Source of the DNA: Chitinophagales bacterium
Lineage (GTDB): Bacteria; Bacteroidota; Bacteroidia; Chitinophagales; Saprospiraceae
NCBI GenBank assembly: GCA_013298445.1
Contig: JAAFHQ010000409.1
Span: 1-5,707, forward strand
Length of the DNA: 5,707 bases
Direction of reading: 5' to 3'
Both the position numbers and the translations under genes were made by a program. Shown here one piece after another: positions 1-5,707 of this stretch (within the stretch, counting starts at the first letter, position 1; each line of letters starts with the position of its first letter). The notes under the pieces are model-generated. The model did no database searches. It was not told where the DNA came from and worked only from the letters and a program-made list of their open reading frames with translations.

Positions 1-854
1 AGCGAGTCGAGTTGCTCATCGGCAAGATCATGCACATATTGCCACCGTACGCTTAGATTATCGTCACTAAAAGATTTACTGTACGAGAACAAATAGGATT
101 GTTGTTTTTCCTGGCCTCGGTAATCGTAACTCTTCCAATCCAAACTTTGATTGTGCTGGTTCAAATCAATAGACAAGCCTAGATTGGCCGAGTTGTGTAG
201 GTAATAATAAGCCCAAAGGTTCATTTGCCAATGTTCCAAATCGCGGATAAACCCATCCAGGAATGGGGTTTCTCCGGGCTGCTCAGGATCAATTTGGTTA
301 GATCCGCCCCAATCCTTACTGTCTAAAAAATAGCTATTGAAGCCCGTAGAAAAACGATGGCTGTTAAAGGCCAATGCGTTGTACGTCGTAAATTGATTTC
401 CGGGAGAATAATCCAACAATTGATTGTTGTTCCAATCGGAACGAGTCCTCGTTTGTTGATTGATCAAATTGTACAGGTTAAAATTTCCAACCCGGGAATA
501 TTGGTGAAAACCGCCTTCAATGTTTCCAAATTGGTCGAGAATCAGCGCAACCTGAAAGTCTTTATTGCCATTATCACGGGATGGCGTATTGACGCCCACT
601 GCCCCAAAGGCATCTAAAAAAGGACTACTCGGCAAAGCATAACGGGTAAAAGTTTGACTCCACAATTGCGGATGGTGCTCTAGCAGGAATTTTTTGCCAA
701 TTCCATCGTAAGGCAAATGGTGAAACAAGGTGAATTTATGGTCTTCCAGTCCCCGCCCCAAATAGCTGACAAAAGGAGCCTGGAATAGGCGTTGGGCCTG
801 GCTTACCAAACTGCCACAGCAACTCCATATAAACAGCAAGATGTATTTTTTCAT
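1..854 (-). CDS. TonB-receptor-like outer-membrane beta-barrel protein, N-terminal 284 residues (partial)
   Basis: The frame is open from an ATG at 854 to the window edge, so the C-terminus is missing. Residues 1-20 form a signal peptide: KK, then a hydrophobic stretch, with likely cleavage after SQA and Gln at position 21. The rest is rich in Asn, Gln, Tyr, Phe and Trp and alternates short amphipathic strands with turns (about 99-119, 152-176, 207-234 and 250-276), as in an outer-membrane beta-barrel. The stretch around 147-184 (DYSPGNQ, then TYNALAF, then a WGG turn) resembles the first barrel strands of Bacteroidota TonB-dependent receptors. I see no carboxypeptidase-like domain, TonB box or plug motif before these strands, although receptors normally have over 150 residues there. 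The start lies only 7 bases after the stop of the A2M-like gene, with no Shine-Dalgarno sequence, which implies co-transcription and possibly coupled translation. The exact family is not recognised; another barrel family is possible. Confidence 0.72.
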   Translation of the reverse strand, partial: MKKYILLFIWSCCGSLVSQAQRLFQAPFVSYLGRGLEDHKFTLFHHLPYDGIGKKFLLEHHPQLWSQTFTRYALPSSPFLDAFGAVGVNTPSRDNGNKDFQVALILDQFGNIEGGFHQYSRVGNFNLYNLINQQTRTRSDWNNNQLLDYSPGNQFTTYNALAFNSHRFSTGFNSYFLDSKDWGGSNQIDPEQPGETPFLDGFIRDLEHWQMNLWAYYYLHNSANLGLSIDLNQHNQSLDWKSYDYRGQEKQQSYLFSYSKSFSDDNLSVRWQYVHDLADEQLDS

Positions 855-861
855 GGCAGCA

Positions 862-3800
862 TTAATTTGAAGATGGGCGAATGTAGATTGAGGAGGCAGA
901 AGCCCAGGTTTTTTGCTCGGCATCGTAATAGGGATAAGCAACCGATGAGGGCGATTGGTAATACCCCGCTTGCTCCGCTTTTAAATCCAGCTGAAAATCC
1001 CTTGCAGCTCCGGTGGGCAAAGACTCAAAATACACAATGAGGTAATTGTCTTTTAACTCAAAATGATCGAACACCCTTTGCTTGGCCATGTCCAACAATT
1101 GCCAACTTTGTAAACTCAATCCAGCGGGAATACCAATGACGGCCATGGGGGCGTTGACCGAACGCTCCAGTTCGTTTTTCACTTTTACCGTCAATCGTAC
1201 AAAATCCCCTTGGTCTGCTTGGGTATTGCTGTACTGGGTTTGGAGGGTTAATGCTTTTTTTTGCTTGGAAATGGGTATTTCTGAACTGGACCAATTGGCC
1301 TGCAATAAAAAAGGAACCGCCTGGTCAGCGGATTTTTGGATCACTTCTATTTCATTCTGCCCAGGTTTTAACCATTGGCCAAATTCAACTTGTAGTTTTT
1401 GCAATTGTTTGGGTGTATAACTGAGGGTATCTAACCAGGTTTGATTGACCCTTACTATTATTTTGCCAGGCTCCGCACTGTTTCCAGTTTGTTGATGAAA
1501 GGCCTGGAGCGCTTTTAAGGCGATGACCGTAGCCTGGGTAGAGCCAAATCCACCTCCATAATCGCGGGAACTGCGCAAAAATTCCAGCAAGGTCTGTACT
1601 TCTGGTGCATGTGCTTGTCCTGCTTTGCAGAGGGCTAAAATTGCCCAAGCGGCAGTTTCTGTTTGTACATTCTTGCCATAACTCAAGCCAAATGTGTTGT
1701 CCACTTTAAATGTTCCAGGCTTTTGCACCTGGAGTAGCTGTTTCAATTGTTGAACTTGTCGAGTGGCTTCGACGGCTTTGACATTGGCATTGGCACAAAG
1801 TAGTATGGACAGCAAATAAGGATCTTCAGCCAAGACGCGAGTATGCTTCTGTGCAAATTCAAGCAAATCCTGTTGCAACAACTCGGGGCGAAATTCACTT
1901 AGGGCATACAGGGTGAAAAGCTGGTCAAGCAGGTCTGACGTATAGCTACCACGATGGACTCTTTTTTGGTTTAGAAGCCAATTTAGGTTCCTTTCAAACA
2001 TCTTCATGTCAACATCCGGGTAGACACTGCGCATGTCCCAAAACTGCAACAAACCATAAGCCGTCAAACGTTCACTGGCAGGGGCATAGCCGAAAATAGA
2101 AAAACCACCGCCATTCACTTCATAACCAGTCAGTAGTTTGTACCCTTTGTCCAAATGTTCTTTGGCTTTTTTCTGAAAAGCAAAATCGACCCCACCTGTT
2201 TCATTCAACAGCTTCAATGCCATGATAGAAGGATAATTGGACGAAGAAACTTGCTCAAAACAGCCATGTGGTTCTCGAATAATAGCAGCTAAACCCTCTA
2301 CCATTTCTTGATAAATCATGGTATAAGCATTAAAATTGGCAATCAAACTACCCGGAATAAAACTGGATAAAGGAAGTTGAAAAATCACATGTGTATGTTG
2401 ACTAGAATGAGCTACTTCGTGTTGAAATCCATGAACTTGTACCTCAATCGGCTGCTTCCAGTTTTCCACCTTGTTTCCACTCAGCCATTGTAGGGCGATG
2501 GAGGTTTTGGTTTTAATCCTTTTTACCAGGAGTGGAATTTTAATCATGGCAAAGGTGTCCGGCAGAATGGTGATGCTCTGTTGCGCTTGATTTTTATCCA
2601 ATAGCTCAAATGCATCGCTTAAAAAGGTGATTTGGAGTTTACCCGTGACTGTCACATGGGTACGATTTTTTACTTTGGCATCAAGGATAAGGGTGTCGCC
2701 GGACAAGACCAGGTTTGGCACTTGTACCGCAAATTCTACTGGTTTTTGCACTGAATAAGTAAGTTCTCCACGAACAACCACGGCTTGTTGTGCAACTCCT
2801 TCCAAAACAATACGGAAAGTGCCCGTTTTATCCGTTTGATGAAACTTGAGCTTAGCTTTTCCGTTTTTTATGGATACCGTTGGTGCCCAATGGATGGTAT
2901 TGCGGCGTTGGGTTTCGGTGAAAGCATCCGCTTTTGGTAGATTGGCAAACAAACGATTGTATACTTCCTTTTTGACATATTCATAGGGCAATTCCAAGGG
3001 TTCTTTCTCTAATTCAATGTGTAAATTGTTGCCCCGATAGGTCCAATTATGGCCACCAATGAATAAATTGTCACCTATTCCAGCAATTAAATCTCGATTG
3101 GAATAAGCTACAACTGATCCTGCCGCTAATCCTCTTAATGTGTTAACAGAATAACCCGTCACTATCAATTCATTCAATTCGCCGGATAATTCAGTTAAAG
3201 GATTAAAAACCTGATCGAGAATAGGGATCTCCTTGACATCTTCTGTAATCTTTGGCTCACTTATTTCATTCACAATTAGAGTCTTAAAGGCTTTTTCAGG
3301 TTCCTTCGGCCAGTTAATCGTTGGGTTGGGGAAATGAAATACGACCTGTTCAGTCCGATAACCTTTACTTTTGGCGACTAAAGTGAGATAATTACTTAAG
3401 GTCGATTCGGGGAGGATAAATTTGAAGTGGCCCAGAGAATCAGGGGCTATTTGTTCATTTCGCCCCTTGATCCAGACTTTACTTTCCGGGAAATGAATGC
3501 CTTTATGCCCAAGCATCAAGTACCCTTTTATTTCCACTATGTTGTTAAAAAGCACCAGGGAGGCGCTATTTTTGGGTTCGATGGTCAATATTTCCTTCCA
3601 GGTGAACTTTCGCCAGCCATGGGTCAGCATCACCAGATCCAATGCTTCAGGTACTTTGGGCTCATTGGGTTTGAAATAAAAAGCAGGCTCATCAATTTTT
3701 CCTTTTAGCTCCGCACTCAACAGCAGCCGTGAAAGGATATTGTCCTGTTTGTCGTCAGCCATGGTCCAGTGCAGGTCATTGACAACGGCCAGGGAAAAAG

Positions 3801-5169
3801 TGCCATCTAGCGGCTTGCCCATTTCATCATGTGCTTCAATGTTGATTTCAACCTCATCCAGTGGTAAATATTCCTTTTTAGCGGTGCTGATGTGCAATTG
3901 GGCCTGGCGATGTCGATTCAAAAACACCAGTCTTTCTGCATATGGGCGCTCAGTTTCGTCCAATACCAATACCTGTGCTATCCCGATGGGCAGTTTGGCC
4001 ACGGGTAATTTCAAACTGGTTTCACCTGCTGGGAAAAACAATTTTTGCTGCCATACAATGCTGTCCTTGCTGCGCAAAACCAGTTGTGCTTGTCCCGGAC
4101 TGCGTTTCCAAATGCTCACTGGCAAAGAATCCTGATCAGCTAAACCAACGCGAAGTGCCAGTTCATCCTGCCGGGGATCAGGAAGTGGGAAGCTATCTTT
4201 TTGCCCAAGTATTTTAAGGTAGTATCGTTCCCCCGTGTTTGGACTGAAACTGAAATGCCCCATACCCTTGTGGTAACTTTCAAAGCTCAAGATGGCTTGA
4301 TGATTGTCATTGAACAAAGTGCCCCGGCCGTCGATGGGGTTACCCAGGGTATCCATCATTTTGAAGGCTACCTTTTGCTGAAAACCAGCTACGAGGTCGC
4401 CTCCTTCCGGAAAAATCCCTATCCTGACTTGCTCCTGCTGCAAGGGAATACTGCGGGCGATGGATTCATTTTGGCCTTCATAGAGGAGTTTAACCTGGAG
4501 CAAACCATCAACGTTGGGCAATTGAGCAGGCAATTGGAATACAATGGTGGCCTTGCCTTCTTGATCGGTCTGAACTGAAATGGGTTCAAGGCTGGTGCTG
4601 CCCAGGATTGGGGTGGCTTTGATGTCAATATTTTTGAGGGCCTGATTGTCGTTGCTGAGGGCTTCGAGTTGGGCGATTACTCGTTCACCTGCTTGGTATT
4701 TGCTGCGATCGAGTTCCAGTTTGAGGCGCAAACGAGGCAGCACCGTTTTTTGTACCAGGATTTTTTTCTCATAAAAGGCATCTGGGCCAAAGTTGAACAG
4801 CCATTGTGTGCTAGCCCGTAAGGTGTAAACACCTCCTGCTGTGTTGGCATTTATCGGGATGTAATTGGTCAGATCAGTCGATTGGGTATTTATATTGGAG
4901 GTATGAACAACTTGGCCCTGAGGATCGAGCAATTGTACTTGAACTCTGCTGCTTGCTGCACCCGACGGGCGATTGTAATCGTCAGTTAGGTAAGCCCTAA
5001 ACCAGATATTGTCCCCCGGTTCATATATACTCTGATCCGTATGCAAATACAATTTTTCAAAAGGCAGGATTTTCCGGTAATGCCGCAATAAATCTGCAGC
5101 TTGATGTTGCGCAATTCCCAATGTGGGAAGTAGCCAGCAACTTAGTAAAATGGGTAGGTATGTTTTCAT
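862..5169 (-). CDS. Secreted alpha-2-macroglobulin family protein with intact thioester and a SusC-like insert
   Basis: This 1435-residue protein is about as long as animal alpha-2-macroglobulin. Family members trap proteases: bait cleavage triggers a shape change and a thioester bonds the attacker. Residues 1-20 are a signal peptide (MKTYLPILL, cleavage after GIA). MG2 spans about 37-140 (HTDQSIYEPGDNIWF), with further MG domains to about 420 including FPEGG at 253-257. A bait-region-type MG domain lies near 422-465, then an HGWRKFTW motif at 517-524, a carboxypeptidase-regulatory-like fold at 541-613 and a TonB-box-like segment at 665-695. The A2M core domain begins near 757 (NTIHWAP). The helical thioester domain spans about 945-1235, with GCFEQ at 969-973, GGGFSIFG at 1020-1027 and STQATVIALKAL from 1210. 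A receptor-binding-type domain ends the protein (about 1320-1433). The ATG at 5169 is preferred because it places the signal peptide at the N-terminus; a GTG at 5214 would add 15 unsuitable residues. The family assignment is firm; the target is unknown. Confidence 0.93.
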   Translation of the reverse strand: MKTYLPILLSCWLLPTLGIAQHQAADLLRHYRKILPFEKLYLHTDQSIYEPGDNIWFRAYLTDDYNRPSGAASSRVQVQLLDPQGQVVHTSNINTQSTDLTNYIPINANTAGGVYTLRASTQWLFNFGPDAFYEKKILVQKTVLPRLRLKLELDRSKYQAGERVIAQLEALSNDNQALKNIDIKATPILGSTSLEPISVQTDQEGKATIVFQLPAQLPNVDGLLQVKLLYEGQNESIARSIPLQQEQVRIGIFPEGGDLVAGFQQKVAFKMMDTLGNPIDGRGTLFNDNHQAILSFESYHKGMGHFSFSPNTGERYYLKILGQKDSFPLPDPRQDELALRVGLADQDSLPVSIWKRSPGQAQLVLRSKDSIVWQQKLFFPAGETSLKLPVAKLPIGIAQVLVLDETERPYAERLVFLNRHRQAQLHISTAKKEYLPLDEVEINIEAHDEMGKPLDGTFSLAVVNDLHWTMADDKQDNILSRLLLSAELKGKIDEPAFYFKPNEPKVPEALDLVMLTHGWRKFTWKEILTIEPKNSASLVLFNNIVEIKGYLMLGHKGIHFPESKVWIKGRNEQIAPDSLGHFKFILPESTLSNYLTLVAKSKGYRTEQVVFHFPNPTINWPKEPEKAFKTLIVNEISEPKITEDVKEIPILDQVFNPLTELSGELNELIVTGYSVNTLRGLAAGSVVAYSNRDLIAGIGDNLFIGGHNWTYRGNNLHIELEKEPLELPYEYVKKEVYNRLFANLPKADAFTETQRRNTIHWAPTVSIKNGKAKLKFHQTDKTGTFRIVLEGVAQQAVVVRGELTYSVQKPVEFAVQVPNLVLSGDTLILDAKVKNRTHVTVTGKLQITFLSDAFELLDKNQAQQSITILPDTFAMIKIPLLVKRIKTKTSIALQWLSGNKVENWKQPIEVQVHGFQHEVAHSSQHTHVIFQLPLSSFIPGSLIANFNAYTMIYQEMVEGLAAIIREPHGCFEQVSSSNYPSIMALKLLNETGGVDFAFQKKAKEHLDKGYKLLTGYEVNGGGFSIFGYAPASERLTAYGLLQFWDMRSVYPDVDMKMFERNLNWLLNQKRVHRGSYTSDLLDQLFTLYALSEFRPELLQQDLLEFAQKHTRVLAEDPYLLSILLCANANVKAVEATRQVQQLKQLLQVQKPGTFKVDNTFGLSYGKNVQTETAAWAILALCKAGQAHAPEVQTLLEFLRSSRDYGGGFGSTQATVIALKALQAFHQQTGNSAEPGKIIVRVNQTWLDTLSYTPKQLQKLQVEFGQWLKPGQNEIEVIQKSADQAVPFLLQANWSSSEIPISKQKKALTLQTQYSNTQADQGDFVRLTVKVKNELERSVNAPMAVIGIPAGLSLQSWQLLDMAKQRVFDHFELKDNYLIVYFESLPTGAARDFQLDLKAEQAGYYQSPSSVAYPYYDAEQKTWASASSIYIRPSSN
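2251..2265 (-). other. Internal thioester motif GCFEQ of the A2M-like protein
   Basis: These five codons encode Gly969-Cys970-Phe971-Glu972-Gln973. In the A2M/complement family the Cys and the Gln three residues later form a beta-cysteinyl gamma-glutamyl thioester that is exposed on activation and acylates the target. Animal proteins usually have GCGEQ and E. coli A2M has GCLEQ; Phe here fills the variable third position. Both reactive residues and the Glu are present, so the chemistry should be active. Cys970 is one of only three cysteines in the predicted mature protein, the others being Cys1125 and Cys1181, both also in the thioester domain. Confidence 0.93.
3085..3549 (-). other. Carboxypeptidase-regulatory-like domain plus TonB-box/plug-start-like segment inside the A2M-like protein
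   Basis: Residues 541-613 (nt 3549-3331) follow the pattern of the CarboxypepD_reg-like domain found at the N-terminus of SusC-type receptors: a VEIKGYL strand, a variable loop, a VWIKG strand, a DSLGHFKFILP turn and strand, and a closing LVAKSKGYRTEQVV. After a charged linker, residues 665-673 (nt 3177-3151) read LNELIVTGY. This is close to the LDEVVVTGY motif that precedes SusC plugs, and the following residues to 695 (RGLAAGSVVAY, then SNRDLI) continue like the first plug strand. The resemblance then stops; no complete plug follows. The block lies between the bait-type MG domain and the A2M core domain, which is the bait position in animal A2M. The assignment rests on motif memory, not on a profile search. 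Confidence 0.62.
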
Positions 5170-5191
5170 AAACCAGTGTTTGAAAACAGGA

Positions 5192-5253
5192 TGCAACCCA
5201 TTTATAAAATGCACAAATGGGCTACAAGTTTTTTCACCTGCAACCCATTTGTG
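5192..5253 (-). promoter_or_regulatory. Leader of the A2M-like gene with two mutually exclusive hairpins
   Basis: In the minus-strand transcript three segments follow each other: A (5253-5236), B (5229-5212) and A' (5206-5192). A and A' share the 12-base direct repeat AAATGGGTTGCA, and B is complementary to both. A with B gives an 18-bp stem (15 Watson-Crick, 3 G-U) closed by the loop GAAAAA. B with A' gives a 15-bp stem (4 G-U) with a 5-base loop, ending 22 bases before the ATG at 5169. The two cannot form at the same time. The non-canonical pairs are G-U only in the minus-strand RNA; in plus-strand RNA they would be A-C mismatches. This suits a switch in the 5' leader, but a decayed repeat array would look similar. 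No ligand-binding core or known riboswitch family is recognised. Confidence 0.5.
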
Positions 5254-5318
5254 TCATAACAAATCAGTAAGTCACTTGAATACAAGATAAAATAAAACAT
5301 GACGGGTAATGCCGGATT

Positions 5319-5346
5319 GTAGAGACGCACGGCCGTGCGTCTCTAC
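5319..5346. repeat. Perfect 28-bp palindrome (REP-like hairpin)
   Basis: The half-site GTAGAGACGCACGG at 5319-5332 is followed directly by its exact reverse complement at 5333-5346, with no spacer. It starts 18 bases after the stop of the TlpA-like gene and is far more GC-rich than the AT-rich sequence toward the A2M-like gene. No T-tract follows on the minus strand, so it is not a standard intrinsic terminator, although a hairpin here could still stop RNA polymerase or protect the 3' end of the upstream mRNA. The form suits a dispersed REP-like element. From memory, palindromes with a GTAGAGACG-type arm recur in some Bacteroidota and cyanobacterial genomes, but copy number cannot be seen here. 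Confidence 0.7.
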
Positions 5347-5364
5347 GGTGCGTTGCCACTCAAA

Positions 5365-5707
5365 TCACTTCTTCGCCAAAGCCTTGATTTTCTCCTCCAA
5401 ATCCAACTCATCGCCCGGATTGTACCCCGTGTGCTCATACACGATGTTTCCTTTTTGATCGATCAAATAAGTCTGTGGGATGGTTTGAAAGTTAAGCGCG
5501 GTTTTGAGTTGATTGGCCGCATCACTGAGGAAAATGTAAGGCCAGCCTTTAGTGGTCACCATGGGTTTTACTTTGGGCAGGTCGCGTTGGGTATCGATGG
5601 TGACGGCCAAAAACTGCACATCGTATTTGTCTTTCCAGTCCCCGTACACCTCTGTAATCGCGTCCATTTCCCGCTTGCAGGGGGCGCACCAGGTAGCCCA
5701 AAAACTC
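5365..5707 (-). CDS. TlpA/thioredoxin-like disulfide oxidoreductase, C-terminal 113 residues (partial)
   Basis: The reading frame enters from the right edge and ends at TGA (5367-5365), so the N-terminus is missing and the location (periplasmic, tethered or cytoplasmic) cannot be judged. The visible part begins SFWATWCAPCKRE, the thioredoxin-fold active site with redox pair Cys7 and Cys10 (visible numbering; nt 5688-5677). A helix follows, then the strand VQFLAVTID, a GWPYIFLSD segment, the cis-proline motif TIPQTYLID with Pro77, and KGNIVYEHTGY before the C-terminal helix ending KALAKK. This order is typical of TlpA/ResA-type proteins, which reduce or exchange disulfides in extracytoplasmic proteins. 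The gene has the same orientation as the A2M-like gene, but 195 bases and a palindrome separate them, so a shared operon is uncertain. A redoxin-type peroxidase is less likely because the CxxC is intact. Confidence 0.9.
   Translation of the reverse strand, partial: SFWATWCAPCKREMDAITEVYGDWKDKYDVQFLAVTIDTQRDLPKVKPMVTTKGWPYIFLSDAANQLKTALNFQTIPQTYLIDQKGNIVYEHTGYNPGDELDLEEKIKALAKK

Noticed and set aside
357..1040. Plus-strand open frames at 357-617 and 792-1040
   Set aside because: They are antisense to the barrel gene and the A2M-like 3' end; the minus-strand frames have signal peptides and coherent domain content, these do not.
1255..1262. Run of eight A on the coding strand as a slippage or phase-variation site
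   Set aside because: The run is short, the frame continues into a sensible receptor-binding-type domain, and the run simply encodes a lysine-rich stretch (KQKKA).
3740..4578. Plus-strand open frames, for example 3740-4135 and 4201-4578
   Set aside because: They lie antisense within the continuous A2M-like gene, overlap each other in shifted frames and show no recognisable domains.
5134..5145. Lipobox LLSC in the A2M-like signal peptide
   Set aside because: The Cys is residue 11, leaving too short a hydrophobic region, and the hydrophobic stretch continues past it.
5170..5214. Longer start for the A2M-like gene at GTG 5214
   Set aside because: It adds 15 residues before a well-formed signal peptide, uses GTG instead of ATG and would place the start inside the leader hairpin.
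5254..5318. Promoter for the A2M-like gene
   Set aside because: The region is AT-rich, but I could not find a convincing Bacteroidota -7 TAnnTTTG with a -33 TTTG at correct spacing; TATCTTG near 5284-5290 is only a partial match.
5319..5346. Palindrome as a canonical intrinsic terminator
   Set aside because: No T-tract follows it in the minus-strand direction, so it is recorded as a repeat.

Overview
The window looks like a piece of a Bacteroidota genome. The closest feel is the Saprospiria/Cytophagia-type environmental lineages, but this is inference from gene style, not from a marker gene. The reasons are the signal peptides ending in A-Q, the lack of Shine-Dalgarno sequences, a large MG2/alpha-2-macroglobulin protein carrying a SusC-like regulatory domain with a TonB-box-like motif, and an outer-membrane beta-barrel gene next to it. 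All three recognisable genes lie on the minus strand, so transcription runs from high to low coordinates. Two of them are cut by the window edges.

Layout in transcription order: (1) 5707-5365, the C-terminal part of a TlpA/thioredoxin-like oxidoreductase with an intact CAPC active site. (2) 5364-5170, a 195-base intergenic region holding a perfect 28-bp GC-rich palindrome and, nearer the next gene, three related segments that can form two mutually exclusive RNA hairpins. (3) 5169-862, a 1435-residue secreted alpha-2-macroglobulin-like protein with an intact internal thioester motif (GCFEQ). (4) Seven bases later, 854-1, the first 284 residues of a TonB-receptor-like beta-barrel protein that seems to lack a plug domain. 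There is no gene-free stretch longer than 300 bases.

Genes 3 and 4 almost certainly form a transcriptional unit. The A2M-like protein should trap proteases or ligands covalently in the periplasm or at the outer membrane. At the place where animal A2M has its protease bait, it carries a carboxypeptidase-regulatory-like fold followed by a segment resembling the TonB box and first plug strand of SusC-type receptors. The adjacent gene encodes a barrel without a visible plug. The most interesting hypothesis is therefore that the two products work together at the outer membrane, with receptor parts split between the A2M-like protein and the barrel. The domain layout is read from the sequence and from family knowledge; the joint function is inference.
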